Assembly (NCBI GenBank): GCA_963680875.1
Contig: OY804586.1
Span: forward strand, 57,694,203-57,758,202
Source of the DNA: Bathymodiolus brooksi
Taxonomy: Eukaryota; Mollusca; Bivalvia; Mytilida; Modiolidae
Direction of reading: 5' to 3'
DNA length: 64,000 nucleotides
The notes beneath the pieces are model-generated. The model did no database searches. It was given only the letters and a program-made list of their open reading frames with translations, and was not told the DNA's origin. Positions 10,473 through 22,627 of this stretch are shown in pieces. A program made the position numbers and the translations under genes. Each line of letters begins with the position of its first letter. Within the stretch, counting starts at the first letter, position 1.

Positions 10473-10643
10473 ATTGTCTTTTACCTAAGGACGCAGGACC
10501 ATGTGAAGCTGCTATATCCAAATATTATTATGATACAAAAGCGAGAAGATGTAAACATTTTCTGTATGGTGGTTGCCAGGGCAACAGAAATAATTTCAAC
10601 ACATTACGAGAATGTGAAAAGAAATGTAGCACACAGCCAGGAG
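10473..10643 (+). CDS. Exon: Kunitz/BPTI domain 3 (unusual P1 Glu)
   Basis: A 171-nt phase 1-1 exon after acceptor ttattgtag, ending at a gtagcg donor. It encodes CLLPKDAGPCEAAISKYYYD, then RRCKHFLYGGCQGNRNNF and the last two cysteines. All six Kunitz cysteines and YGGC are present. The P1 residue after the second cysteine is glutamate rather than Lys or Arg, so trypsin inhibition is not expected; it may bind a Glu-specific enzyme or be structural. It is more divergent than the two earlier Kunitz exons. Confidence 0.92.
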
Positions 10644-10740
10644 GTAGCGTAACGAAAGTGAATTATTAATTATGTTGTTATGTAGATACATATATACAGT
10701 AAAACGGCACTCAAGGAAACCTGAAAATTTGCCCTTATGA

Positions 10741-10918
10741 GCAGTTTTATTGGTGGAGGAAACCGGAAGACCTGAGAAAACCACCGACAATTTTGTCACA
10801 TGATGTTGTACACCTCACCCTGATCGAAATTCAAACTCACAGCATCAGTTGTGATCGGCACTGATTGCACAGGTAGTTCTAAATCCAGCTACCATACCAT
10901 CACGGCCATGACAGCCCC
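10741..10918 (-). mobile_element. SINE-1 copy (antisense), tail missing
   Basis: Begins in the middle (gcagttttattggtggagga) and runs to the head. The sequence from 10919 to 11500 is AT-rich intron with nothing recognised. Confidence 0.78.
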
Positions 10919-11501
10919 GGCCATGTTATTAGTATAAAATAAAAGTGATGATGTCACTAATGAACATAAAAAGGATATTTTACCCTCCGTAAGTGACATT
11001 TCACAATAAAACATATTAATACACAGAAAGGTCAATCTTTGCATGGGAAAATTGTCGAAAAACTCATTAATTTTAATACATGATTCTACATAATAAATAA
11101 AATAACTAACTCTGATGTCCAATTACAAAAAAATATGTCACTAGTAATAGCCCAAGCATGTAATCCACCAATGCATTTCGTGCATTCGTGAATTAAATGG
11201 CGTTCTTTGGTCATTCATGATTTCTAGTAATCGTACATCACAGTTTTTTTTTAAATGTATTCAGATATACGTGTTCAGAAACTGTTTTCATGTAAAGCTA
11301 TTTTCGATGTGGCGCCCACATCTGTTTCTGTTATTTTATATGATTACTTTGTTTCTATATGTTGTATATCATTACTTCATGTGTCAGAAAGTATAATGAT
11401 TTTCGTGTAATCTAATATTTAACAAATTTATATTTGTTATTTTTTGTGGTGGTTAGTGATGTCTAATTTATTTTTATTTTCTTTCCCTTAATATTTTGAC
11501 T

Positions 11502-11720
11502 GGGCCGTCGTGGTCATGATCATATGGTAGTTGGATTTACCTATCACCAATAGTTTGAATGTCGATCAGGGCGAGGTGTACAACATTATGTGATCAAATT
11601 TGTCAGTGACTTGTGACAGGTAGGTGATTTTCTCCGGGTCCTCCGGTTTCCTCCACCAATAAAACGGACCGCTACGATATAACTGAAATATTGCTGAAAG
11701 TGGCGTTAAGCTCAAACAAA
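11502..11720 (+). mobile_element. SINE-1 copy (sense), internal deletion
   Basis: The head is tgggccgtcgtggtcatgat; about 40 nt of the head/middle are missing, and the tail ends in (caaa)n. Confidence 0.8.
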
Positions 11721-11867
11721 CAAACAAACATCATGTGTCAGGAAGTATTGTGATGTTCACTATGATTTTCAGTTAATGTTTGATATTTGTTATTTTTTGT
11801 GGTGTCCAATTTAATGTTATTTACTTTCTCTTAATATTTTGTGATCGATAATAGTAATGGGGTTATG

Positions 11868-12080
11868 GTGGTTGATGCCACTTTCAACAATATGTCAATT
11901 ATCCCGTGACGATCAGGAAAGTGGTGTAGGAAACCGGAGGACCCGTAGAAAACCACCAACCTGTCGTAAGTCACTGACAAACTTTATCACATAATGTTGT
12001 ATCAAGTAGACCTCTCCTGAGCAGGATTTGAACTCACAACGTTAGTGGTGATAGGCACTGATTGCACAGGTAGTTGCATA
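11868..12080 (-). mobile_element. SINE-1 copy (antisense)
   Basis: Runs to gcacaggtagttgc, 40 bp before the WAP exon acceptor; its outermost head is absent. Confidence 0.78.
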
Positions 12081-12119
12081 GGGTGTTCGATAATGATAAT
12101 AATATTGATTATTATACAG

Positions 12120-12275
12120 GCATTGTAGTAAAGCCAGGAAGATGTCCTAAAAATAAACGTCCTGATATTGTGTGTATGCAAGTAGTTAGACCTGGTGACT
12201 GTATCAATGACAATAGCTGTCCTGGTAACGAGAAATGCTGCAAACAAGGCTGCTTCCGCACCTGTTTAGATCCAG
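12120..12275 (+). CDS. Exon: complete WAP domain
   Basis: A 156-nt phase 1-1 exon after acceptor attatacag, ending at a gtaagt donor. It encodes the full eight-cysteine core: GRCPKNKRPDIVC, then PGDCINDNSCPGNEKCC and KQGCFRTCLDP. Unlike the 2530/3299 WAP, which is split, this domain occupies one exon, so two WAP gene structures coexist in this gene. A truncated antisense SINE-1 copy ends 40-50 bp before the acceptor. Confidence 0.9.
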
Positions 12276-12477
12276 GTAAGTTAAACATAATAAGTAAGGG
12301 CACACGTTAATGTATGGTTTGTGTATGGGAAGTGGTGTATGAGTGGACCGGGTCGTGTGGTGAGTTTCAGGACCCCATTATTAAATGCCACTTTCAACAA
12401 TATTTCAATTATATCATGCAAGGCATTTTTTTAAACATTTTGGTAGAGAAAGCTGGAAAAAAAAACCACAAAAAAAT

Positions 12478-12683
12478 CTACCTATGCAATCAGTGCTTAT
12501 CACCACTAACATTGTGACTTTGAGTCCCGCACAGGTGAGGTGTACTGGATACAACATTATGTGATAAGTTTGTCAGTGACTTGAGACAGTTCGGTGGTTT
12601 TCTTCAGATACTCCCGGTTTCCTCCACCAACAAAATAGACTGCCACTATATTAGTAACTGAAATATTGTTGAAACACCATAAC
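12478..12683 (+). mobile_element. SINE-1 copy (sense), head truncated
   Basis: Starts at ctacctatgcaatcagtgc and is followed by a run of C at about 12694-12708. Confidence 0.75.
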
Positions 12684-12854
12684 CCTATACACCCCCCCCC
12701 CCCCCCTTCCCTCATCATCACTTTTCTAGTAAATCTCAGTTGGCTTCTTAAATTTGTAAATTGGTTGACCCACTATATCCACACAAAAATTGGCTCCCAA
12801 CAAATAAAACGTGTTTCACAGTATTTATATATGTTTTGTGTTATTTTTTTGTAG

Positions 12855-12944
12855 CTCCTGTCTGTGGGCCAGTTTGTGCTAAATTCTGTCGGTTTGGAAA
12901 TGTTTTAGATGATAAAGGTTGTCCTACATGTACATGCAAAACAG
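12855..12944 (+). CDS. Exon: antistasin-like domain 1
   Basis: A 90-nt phase 1-1 exon between acceptor ttttgtag and donor gtaata. It encodes APVCGPVCAKFCRFGNVLDD then KGCPTCTCKT, matching the antistasin pattern C-x3-C-x3-C-x2-G-x4-D-x2-GC-x2-C-x-C. Such repeats inhibit factor Xa-like and trypsin-like proteases in leeches and cnidarians. It is nearly identical to the 17831 exon, and similarity continues into the upstream intron, so the pair arose by segmental duplication. Confidence 0.88.
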
Positions 12945-13002
12945 GTAATATTTATTTGTGACTTGAGAACAATACACCATTCCTTTCTTAAAAGACAGGC
13001 AG

Positions 13003-13335
13003 ATGGTCTAGAACAAAGCGGACCTCATCATTATCTCATTGAAAATTAACTTGTTCTCACTATGAAATAGCTGAAAAATTACTGAGTTGGCATTAAACAA
13101 CAATCACTCACTCACTCAACGTACAAATAATTGTCATTTTCGTCTTCTTCACTAAGCATGCAGCATTAAACAGTAAAGATTGGTTTGTTTACATTTAGGA
13201 TGATGTGTCCTCGTGGAGCGACAGTTCTATCTGTGGACTGTTGTTGCAATGTATAAAATCCTGTTGGTGTAATTCAACAGACATCATCATTATCTCATCA
13301 AAAGTAACATGTTCACTTGGCGTTTAACAACAATC
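13003..13335 (+). mobile_element. SINE-3 fragments
   Basis: SINE-3 is a third tRNA-derived family (head gcatcggtggcgtaatggtt, B-box-like gggttcgagccc, tail ending (actc)n). Here a tail piece (13003-13119) is followed by a diverged body piece. Confidence 0.7.
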
Positions 13336-13339
13336 AATA

Positions 13340-13660
13340 ACTCACCGTGATATAAGCATGAATCCCTTCTGAGAGTAGCAGTAATCTCTTCCAAGGTTTT
13401 TGGCTTAAGTGATATTAGCATGAATCCCTTCTGAGGAAGGGTAGCATTGATCTCTTCCAAGCTTTTTCGATTAAGTGATATTAGCATGAATCCCTACTGA
13501 GGAAGGGTAGCAGTAATCTCTTCCAAGGTTTTTGGCTTAAGTGATATTAGCATGAATCCCTTCTGAGGAAGGGTAGCAGTAATCTCTTCCATGGATTTTG
13601 GCTTAAGTGATATTAGCATGAATCCCTTCTGAAGAAGGGTAGCATTGATCTCTTCCTAAA
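13340..13660. repeat. 66-bp tandem repeat (about 5 copies)
   Basis: Units start gatattagcatgaatccctt and recur at a spacing of 66 bp (for example 13411 and 13477), with small differences. No exon is seen in it. Confidence 0.85.
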
Positions 13661-13887
13661 GTTTGTCTACGATGACTTTATATCATCCATTGCTTCTTAG
13701 TTAATGTATTCAGTAATATTAGGATGAATATCTTCATACTTTTTGTATTCAGCCATTTTGAAATTAATCATTTCTTAATAAACGTTAGAGAACACTGAAG
13801 GGGCAATCAAAAATGAACAATCCGGAGAAACCGGTAAAACATAGGGTATACAGGACGAAGACAAACAAAGAAAAACACAACACAATA

Positions 13888-14753
13888 CAGTGCTCCCTCG
13901 TTAAACCGCCACCTTCTGTGCAGTCGGTAGTTTGGCGGTATAACGAGTTTGGTGATAAACTGAGGGACGTTGAAAACCGGAAGTTATGTGATCATATGAA
14001 AAGATAAACTTTCAACTCGACTGACATGCATTTTGCACTTGTACAAATACATAAGCATAAATAATACAAGTTTAATAAATAAATAAATTAGAATAATTAT
14101 ATTCACATCAGAAATGTCCTGTACAGTTTGCAGATCTTTGTCAATGTTGACAAATTCTTGAACCGTCATTTGTAGCTCGGGACATCAAGGTCATTATAAA
14201 CACGTGACAGCAACAGTTCATCTTCATTTGTGGGGTTATTGGAAGATCCCATTTAATTGTCAAATTATCGGCAATTTGTTATTATGTTAATTTTGGATTT
14301 TCCTTTGCATAACTTATAATTGCACGTTTTTGTTTGTCGTCTAATTAATTACGCTTTCTCTTCAAGCACGACATTTTTATGACAACTAATTAAATTACAA
14401 ATTTTACTCAGGAATAAAAGTACAAATGTAATCACTAGAAAAGTAAACACAGGTAATTATTCTAATCAAAACAACTGATCACCTATTCCGACCCTCAACT
14501 ATGAGATCAATGACCGTGTCCGATGACCAGTTTTGACATTCCATCATTACCGATCAATACACAGCTGTACTAGTAGTTGTGGGCGGTACTAACGGGAGAA
14601 TTTAAATTGGTTTTACGACTTTTGTGTCTGAAAACCTGTGGCGGATGGCGGTAGCTGAGTTTGGCAGTATAACGGGGTATTTTTAATGGGGGAAATCGGG
14701 ACAGACGAGAATTTTAGCGATAAAACGGGGGGCGATAGACCGAGGGAGCACTG
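13888..14753. mobile_element. Pogo/Tigger-like non-autonomous transposon
   Basis: The ends CAGTGCTCCCTCG and CGAGGGAGCACTG are inverted repeats flanked by TA (13886-13887 and 14754-14755). The first 15-25 nt resemble Tigger/pogo termini (cCTCGgTataACg style). The interior has no transposase frame, so it is a deletion derivative. Confidence 0.8.
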
Positions 14754-15162
14754 TATGTGTTGGACACCACTATGCGCAAGCAAACACAAATAACGTAAAT
14801 AAGGCATGCACACTTCTACAAATAACTGGAGGCAAAGACAAACCGAACATTGTTTTTATTCGGAAATTGTAACGGACATCACAACACGAAATTCAGACAT
14901 AAAGACATAATTTTTGTCTTCAATAATTTTAGTCTGAATGTCTTCTTAGTGACTGTGGTTGCATTCAGTGATTTTGATATAAATAACTTTCAGGATACTC
15001 AGATGCTATAAGGCTGGACGTTTTTCATAAGTGAAGTTACGGACGGGATATTGTTTGTTTATTTCATACGTATGATTGATTGATTGATCAAAATCTTGTT
15101 TTGAATAGTTTAGTGAACAAGTAAATGAGGATCCTAGATTTCCCTGTGAAGCCATCAGGAGT
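14754..15162 (+). other. Intron sequence, nothing recognised
   Basis: AT-rich; no exon-like cysteine pattern or repeat was identified. Confidence 0.5.
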
Positions 15163-15425
15163 TGAGGCCATCATGGTCGTGATTGTATGGTAGTTGGATT
15201 TATGACTACCTATGCAATCAGTGCCTATCTGACCACTAACATGGCAAGTTCGAATCCCACTCGGGCGATGTGTTCTCGATACAACATTATGTGATAAAGT
15301 TTATCAGTGACTTGCGGCAGGTCGATGTATTTCTTTGGATACTCGATTTCCTCCACCAGTAAAACTGATAGCCACGATATAACTGAAATATTGCTGAAAG
15401 TGGTGTTAACCACCATAATACCCCC
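15163..15425 (+). mobile_element. SINE-1 copy (sense)
   Basis: Full length, head gaggccatcatggtcgtgat, tail gtggtgttaaccaccataat. Confidence 0.82.
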
Positions 15426-15884
15426 CCTTAAATAACCGGTCAATTTTCTTGGTTAAGGAAGTTAAAGTCTAACACACTTAACAAAAAACTTTTATCTCAT
15501 GAATGATGTTTATCTATAGCAGCTCCCCTTGTGTCATATTTAAGAAAGAAGTCCTAGTAACTAATATCCAACGGATTCGAGGAGGATGTGATCGTTAAAC
15601 ATTTGCATAGTCCTCGGCAATATTCCAAGAACATATCAAAATTTAGTTTTTGTGTTAAATGTCTGCCTATGGTCAGGTGTACTTCATACATCTTAAAGAG
15701 AAATTAATACTGGCAGGTCAGTGTTTTTTTCAGATACTCTGGTTTCGGCAATCAGTAAAGCTGATTGGACAGATATATATAGAATAACAGCAGTTATGAA
15801 GGCCAAGACAGACATTATCGCTAGTTTCGCAGCGAATCTGATAATGTATATCGAGATCTTAAAAGTTGACGTTATTATTTTATT

Positions 15885-16145
15885 GGTAATGTCATAATGT
15901 GTTTGCTATCACACTGACTGATATTTTTCGGTATCAGAATCAGTTAGGTTGAGACTGAAAACATTATTTTTTTATCGGTTTCTTCATAATGTGTTTGCTA
16001 TCACACTGACCGATATTTTTCGGTATCAGAATCAGTTAGGTTGAGACTGAAAACATTATTTTTTTATCGGTATCCTCATAATGTGTTTGCTATCACACTG
16101 ACCGATATTTTTCGGTATCAGAATCAGTTAGGTTGAGACTGAAGA
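15885..16145. repeat. 92-bp tandem repeat (about 3 copies)
   Basis: The unit gtttgctatcacactgac... recurs at 15901, 15993 and 16085 with near identity. It contains a short inverted repeat (gatatttttcggtatc). Confidence 0.88.
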
Positions 16146-16315
16146 TATCACTTGGTGAGATCAAAGGAAAATGTCTAACTTTCTGATAAAACAGAAATAT
16201 TGTTGAAATTATTCATATTCTCCATCCAACTGGTTCATGATGTATCTTTGATTTCAAATTCAACGAACTATATGTGATGTAAGTGGTCACTGTTTTAATA
16301 CTTGTTTTATTTCAG

Positions 16316-16438
16316 GATGTAAGAATGAAGCTAAACCTTTGGCTTCTGTTACATGTGGATCGGGAAGTCAGAGATGTCCAGGTGGATACCAATGCAGTTC
16401 TCCACCATCTGGTGGTGCCGGTGTTTGTTGTCATCGTG
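16316..16438 (+). CDS. Exon: lustrin-type Cys-rich domain (single)
   Basis: A 123-nt phase 1-1 exon after acceptor tatttcag, ending at a gtaagt donor. It encodes GCKNEAKPLASVTCGSGSQ, then RCPGGYQCSSPPSGGAGVCC. The layout C...C-G...CP-x-GY-x-C...CC is that of the lustrin cysteine-rich repeat found in molluscan shell proteins. It lies between the two antistasin exons and is more divergent than the tandem-unit lustrin domains. Confidence 0.85.
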
Positions 16439-17830
16439 GTAAGTACCGGGTATCTAATAAAATGAAAAGCACAAAATACCATACTGTCAGAGCTGAAAAT
16501 TAACCACAATCCTATTACAACACTTGACATGAGGTTGCGGCCGATATTCACCTCGAGTGTTGATGGTTCCTGTTACCTACATAAGGATAAAGATTCACCA
16601 GTCAGATGTTTTTCACAGTTTCCAAAGTTTGGCAGTCACGATGTAGCTAGAAAATAGCTGGAAGAGACAACAAGTGCCAATAAGAGAAACACGCACACAA
16701 ACAATAACACTCATATTAATAGTAATATTTGTCATATAAGAGGGGAGGTTAGGGCCCACAAAACTAGGTAAACCCTGCCACTTTTTATTGAAGTGCCTGT
16801 ACCAACCAGGAAAGTGAGTGGTCATGTATTTGTGTGTTAGGGTTAGGGATTTTACCTCTCTACAATTTTGATATTTTATTTTAGAATTGTTACGACAATG
16901 TGTGGTATTTTTTTGTTTTTCATTATATTGTTTATGATGCCGTATAATCGGTAATTTCTGTGCCTATCTAATTTTGCGGTCAACTCCAGATCGCAGAAAT
17001 TAAAATGGCAGAATATTATGTAAAATGAATGTTTAAAAGCTGTAATTCCAAAGTTTCTAGTGAGTAAAGTTAAAGCTGACAGAATTATATATAACCTACA
17101 TCATATATTACTAGTCTATTTATGTTTACAGTGAATTGAAAGAACTTAATTAATTTCTTGGATAGCTCACAAAAGAAATATTTGTTGGTTATTAAATTTG
17201 TGGATTCAAAATTCCAATAGATTGAAAATGATGTGTGTTATATCTTAATGCTGTTATCATCAATGGAAATACAGCTGAATCTTGTTATGTCAAACTCGGT
17301 TTACTCGAAATTGCAGTTAACTAAACATTTTTCTGATGTCCCGTTTTAACCTTAGTGCTTTTCAACTTAATTTACTCCTCTTATTTCAAATCTCAAAGTA
17401 GCTTTTCAGTCCCTAATATACAAATCCATTCAAGTTATGTTCGGTATGTCGAAATTATCAATTAAAGCAATTAACAAACCTGTCAATATGTCAACAGTAT
17501 GGCCTCCAGTATTACCGCATCAGATGAGATTTCTTTTTGATATTTCTTTTTGATAACCGTTCAATATCATTTGTAAAGAAAACAACTGGAATTTGTACAT
17601 CATTATACTTAGCTAGATGTCTAAGTTTAATAATAAAATTTGTTCACGCCACGATATAGCTGAAATATTGCTAAAGTTGGCATTAAACACCAATTAATCA
17701 ATCAATACTTAGCTAGATTCTTAAATTCGTCAAATAATTGGTCCACACAATTCACACGAAAAATAGCTCCCCGCGATAAAAGAAAATTGTTTTACCATAT
17801 TCATATGTGTTTTGTGTTTGTTTTTTGTAG
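16439..17830 (+). other. Long intron with one inverted interspersed repeat and a SINE-1 tail
   Basis: 16456-16830 is related, partly in reverse orientation, to 44040-44230 (shared aatacatgacc...cactttcctgg block), so it is an interspersed repeat of unknown type. 17645-17705 is a SINE-1 tail. Nothing else is recognised. Confidence 0.55.
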
Positions 17831-17920
17831 CTCCTGTCTGTGGGCCAGTATGTGCTATTTTCTGTAAATTTGGGAATGTTTTAGACGATAAAGGTTGCCC
17901 TACTTGTAAATGCAGAACAG
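17831..17920 (+). CDS. Exon: antistasin-like domain 2
   Basis: A 90-nt phase 1-1 exon, acceptor ttttttgtag, donor gtaaca. It encodes APVCGPVCAIFCKFGNVLDD then KGCPTCKCRT. All six cysteines and the Asp-Asp-Lys-Gly-Cys core are kept. It differs from the 12855 exon mainly at four residues, three of them to or from basic or hydrophobic side chains, which could alter target preference. Confidence 0.88.
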
Positions 17921-18389
17921 GTAACACATTTGGTTAGATTATGCAGGTAGAGACCAGGGTTATGGTGTTCAACGCCAATTTCAACAATATTTCAGTTATT
18001 ATGCAGGTAGAAATATTAGCCATGATTTGGTACAACTTTCGCAGAAAAGTGAATTAAAGTCTTGCACAAATCGCAACAAACTCGGAGTGAATATTATTGG
18101 TTAAAAAAGCTGGATGTGCCTTTATTATAAGTATCTTACATCACTAAATTTGTGTGGTCGAATATGTTAGTGGTGAGGTGTACTTGATACAACCTAATGA
18201 GTAAAAGATTGTTTAGTTGGTCAGTTACCATTGGCAGATCAATAGTTTTCTTATTGAAAATATCATAAACACCAATACTCTATAGAAAAATTGAAAGAAA
18301 TGTATAATATAAAAAAAATGCTAGCCGTTAGAAACAAATGTCTTACCCAGTTCAGTCAAACATGGAACATTTATGAAGGCGTACTATAT

Positions 18390-19035
18390 TGATCTTATTT
18401 TGTATTCCTCTATATAAAGTGCTCATTTAGTTCCGGTCCGTTAACAAACATGGCCACCACAGGAAATTCTTGTTTCTGATTGGTTGATTTCTAAAAATTC
18501 TTATCCTTTGAAACCGCTTGGCCAAATGAATCAAGTTTAGTAGGAAGCATCTATGGAAGGTCCTCTATAAAGATTGTTCATTTCGTCCCGATCCATTAAC
18601 AACCATGGCCGCCACAGGCAATTCTTGTTTCTGATTGGTTGATTTCTACAAAATCTTCTCCACTGAAATCGCTTGGCCAAATGAATCGAAATTTGGTAGG
18701 AAGCATCCTTGGAAGGTCCTCTATAAAGATTGCTCATTTAGTTCTGATCCATTAACAAACATGGCCACCACAGGAAATGTTTATTTCTGATTGGTTAATT
18801 TCTAAAAAAATCTACTCCTCTTAAACCGCTTAGCCAGATGAACCAAAACATGGTAGGAAGCATCATTGGAAGGTCCTCTATAACGATTGCTCACTTCGTC
18901 CCGATCCGTAAACAAACATGGCCACCAACAGGCAATTCTTGTTTCAGATTGGTCAATTTCTAAAAATCTTCTCTGAAACTGCATAGCAAAATGAACCGAA
19001 AATTGGTGGGAAGCACCTATGGAAGGTTCTATAAT
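18390..19035. repeat. 157-bp tandem repeat (4 copies)
   Basis: Units contain ggaaggtcctctataaagat and aacatggccaccacaggcaa. Successive copies of the ctctata block are at about 18405, 18562, 18719 and 18875. Copies are 80-90% alike by eye. Confidence 0.88.
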
Positions 19036-19206
19036 AAGTTTCCTCAAAGCAGAATGAAAGATGAGTGACACAGGCTCAGTTTTTTAATCATGTGGACATG
19101 AATTGGCAGTAGACAAAGGTTGTCGTCATGCTATGAATGTCTTGTATATCTGTGAGGATGAATCACATTTTCTTGTGCATTGTTAAAAAAAATTTGCATA
19201 TGTGGG

Positions 19207-19478
19207 GGTGGTTTATGGTATTTAATGCTTCTTTCAACAATATTTCAGTTATATCGTGGCGGTCAGTTTATAATGCTGGCAGAAACTGGAGTACCCGGAG
19301 AGAACCACAGACCTGTCGCAAATCACTGACAAACTTTATCACATAATGTTGTATCGAGTACAACTTGCCATGAGTTGGATTCAGACTCTCAACTTTTGTG
19401 GTAATAGGCACTGATTGCACAGGTACATTTGTAGTTGTAAATCAAACTACCATACGATCATGATCGTGACGTCTCCAC
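19207..19478 (-). mobile_element. SINE-1 copy (antisense)
   Basis: Full length, with a few extra bases in the middle. Confidence 0.82.
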
Positions 19479-19824
19479 TTGCATATGAAGAAGAGATGTA
19501 TTAAAACTCTGAAAGACAAGAAATGCTGACTTTAAAGTATTATCTGTAATGTGAAAAATTGCTCCAACGATTTTCAAATTTTTTGAAAAGATAGATCTCT
19601 TCTTTATAATGCAGTCATTAGAACTGAGGACAATATTCCATTGATAATGCCCACTGTATGAGTTCATTAATTTAGTTTTACTAGTTTGTTTATTTGCCCC
19701 AAATTGTAGAATAGTTTTTATGGCAATAACATATTTGATTTGAAATTTATTTTCTAAATTACGAATGCCTCTCTGATTATCCTACTTAAATTTATCATAC
19801 AAGTATATCTAATAAAGGGTTTGA

Positions 19825-20090
19825 TTGGTTTATGGTGTTTAATGACACTTTCAACAATATTTCAGTTATATCCTGGCAGTCAGTTTTATTGTTGGAGGAA
19901 ACCGGAGTACCCAGGGAAAACCACCGACCTGTCGCAAGTCACTGACAAACATGATCTCATAATGTTGTATCGAATACACCTCACCATGATCGGTATAGGA
20001 ACTCACAACTTTTGTGGTGATAGGCACTGATTGCATAGGTAGTTTTAAATCCAACTACCATGCGATCACAACCATGACGACCCCTCTAAG
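19825..20090 (-). mobile_element. SINE-1 (antisense) of unit A; homologues in B-D
   Basis: Upstream of L1. Homologous copies are at 23955-24220, 28353-28615 and 33237-33500. B and C share cctctcacaagtcac here; A and D share cctgtcgcaagtcac. Confidence 0.82.
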
Positions 20091-20172
20091 AAAGGGAGAC
20101 AAATGTAATTTGAAATGTTGATAAAAGAATGTATATTTTATTTTTTTTTATCTTTCAAAAATCTCCATGTAG

Positions 20173-20292
20173 GTTGTGAAAAGGGGAATCCTCTGAAAAA
20201 TATCCAATGTGGGCTTGGTCCTGGAAGTCCGACGTGTCCACAAGGGTACTATTGCAACTCTAACGGAATTAATGCAGTATGTTGCCAAATTC
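20173..20292 (+). CDS. Unit A, lustrin exon L1
   Basis: A 120-nt phase 1-1 exon, acceptor ccatgtag, donor gtaagt. It encodes GCEKGNPLKNIQCGLGPGSP, then TCPQGYYCNSNGINAVCCQI: the six-cysteine lustrin repeat. It is the first of four near-identical L1 exons, and shares a GGT (Gly) codon variant with unit D rather than with B and C. Confidence 0.88.
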
Positions 20293-20858
20293 GTAAGTGT
20301 TTCAAAGCTAAGATATAATATATTGAGTGAATGAGCTGACGTTGTTTCACACCAAGTTAGTAAATTATCAGCTATGCTATGGTGAGAACAATTTTATTCT
20401 TGATGAGATGATGATATCTGTTTTGTACTAAACGAATATACTACATTATATTTTATAGTGCTAGCTCACCAACAACAAGAGTAGACATATCTCCCCATTT
20501 GGATACATTACTCTTCCTCTGAGCTAACCATTCTTTATTCTCAATTTCAAATGCTGTGTGCTAAGCTGCGAAACAGTAAATAAAGACTATCGTTTTCGGT
20601 TTGACATGATCTGGGATCGAACCTCCGTCCTGTAATATGCTCACCATTACACATTGCGAACGATTTAAAGACAAATTTAATATCGCCCCTATGTTAGAAT
20701 CATTAGGTGCTCGTCTCAATGGTGGTTCGTTCTTGGGCCGGGTCAAGCAAAATACATTTCTTGATTAATTGACAGATTGTTAAGTGACCAATATTTCAGC
20801 TTTATCAGTAATTTGGACATTAATTGACAGATTATTGATTCTCAAATTCTATTTTTAG

Positions 20859-20984
20859 CATGTAAACATGGAAAACCACACCCTACTCTATCATGTGGAC
20901 AATTTGTCGGGTCTAATAAATGCCCAGCGGGATACTCTTGTTTAGCACATCCAGCTGATGCCTATTTTGCTTGTTGTCCAGATG
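20859..20984 (+). CDS. Unit A, lustrin exon L2
   Basis: A 126-nt phase 1-1 exon, acceptor tatttttag, donor gtatgt. It encodes CKHGKPHPTLSCGQFVGSN, then KCPAGYSCLAHPADAYFACCPD, a second lustrin repeat distinct in sequence from L1. Copy A has Asp (GAT) in HPAD, where B, C and D have Glu. Confidence 0.88.
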
Positions 20985-21539
20985 GTATGTATTTCTGCTT
21001 TAATTGAACCCTTAATTCTTAACTCACTAAACACAAAGAAAGAACACAATATATGAAGGTGGAAATCTAAGTCCCATCTTCGAACAGGCACAAAAAGATG
21101 GCTGGGTTAAACTGGTTTATGTGATATTAGTATTTTCAAGCAATCTAATTAAAAATGGACTTCTTGGAGATACACTAACATCTTACGACTTTAGTATCGG
21201 GTCACGTTAGAGTCATATTATCAACTGATAGATCAGTAACGAGCCAACCAAATCTTGGGAGTATTAAAAACAAACTCGTATGATTAGTTGGTCAAAGATA
21301 AATGAAAGGTTACCTGACATAAACTGATAGGGATGTTGTTAGATGTTAGTTGTATTTTTTACCTTGGAGGGGTACATGATAGAACATGTCTTTGAAATTT
21401 AGAAAATGTTTATTCAAATTTATTGAAAGTGTTATGTATTTAAAGTTTAACAGCCATAATCTATTACGAAATGTTGTTAAATTTATACCATCAAAGGCCT
21501 AATCTTGTCAAGCGTTTAACACCCATATTTTATTACTTT

Positions 21540-22030
21540 CACATGTTATTAAGGGTTTAACACTCATTCGCACAACCAAATGTAATTAAGCATTTAACAC
21601 TCATATTATATTACAAAATGTAGTTAAGTGTTTAAGGCTCATAATCTATAGCTAAATGTAGTTCAAGTGTTTAAGACTCAAAATCCATAACTAAATGCAG
21701 TTATGCATTTAAGACTAACTGCATTTACGACTCGTAATCTTTAACCAAATGTAGTTAAGCGTTTTAGACTCATAATCTTTAACCAAATGTAGTTAAGCGT
21801 TTAAGACTCATAATCTTTAACCAAATGTAGTTAAGCATTTAAGACTCATAATCTTTAACCAAATGTAGTTAAGCATTTAAGACTCAAAATCTTTAACCAA
21901 ATGTAGTTAAGTGTTTAAGACTCATAATCTTTAACCAAATGTAGTTAAGTGTTTAAGACTCATAATCTTTAACCAAATGTAGTTAAGTGTTTAAGACTCA
22001 TAATCTTTAACCAAAGGTAGTTAATACTAT
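21540..22030. repeat. 38-bp minisatellite in each unit (copy A)
   Basis: Unit accaaatgtagttaagcgtt... with period 38 bp. Homologous arrays lie at about 25690-26180 (B), 30060-30500 (C) and 34910-35220 (D), differing in copy number. Confidence 0.88.
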
Positions 22031-22627
22031 AATTAAATGCACTAGAGTGGTTAGTGCCTGTAACCCATAACAATTGACCAAATGTAGTTAACTACCGTTT
22101 GTCCTAACCTGTCATCATAATATAAGTTTAGTTAATGCCTCTGTCAGTCTCGGTAACGCTCTTCACACCAATAACTCATATATTACATATAATAAATGTA
22201 GCTAAAAAAAGTTTTAGCATACAAAAGCCTTGAAAAGGAGCAATCAGAAGCTGTAGATCGATGAAGGACAGACAATGCAATGGAAAAAAGCTTAGCAATC
22301 ATAATCCATATAAGGGCAATTCTATTTAGGCCTTTGGTTTTCTTACTCTCAAAAACTTTTAAACATTTTGGCTTTGGGTGTAATAGTACATAAGGGTAAT
22401 AACAAAATTACCGAACTCTGAACAATCTTACAAAAGGAAAGTCAAAACTCATAAGTATATAAACAGACAAAATCAGTCAACAACCGGAAAACTGTGAAAA
22501 CCGTAATGACCCTGACATGGTACAGGCATTTCTAAAAATGACCCTGATGAAGGTTATTCCAGAAACGTGTCGTGTGCACTAAATAAATATCTACATTTTT
22601 ATAGCAAATTGTAGTTATTAACCGTAT

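Noticed and set aside
16838..16850. Telomere-like gttagggttaggg
   Set aside because: Only two units; it is part of an interspersed repeat whose counterpart at 44130 lacks the second unit.
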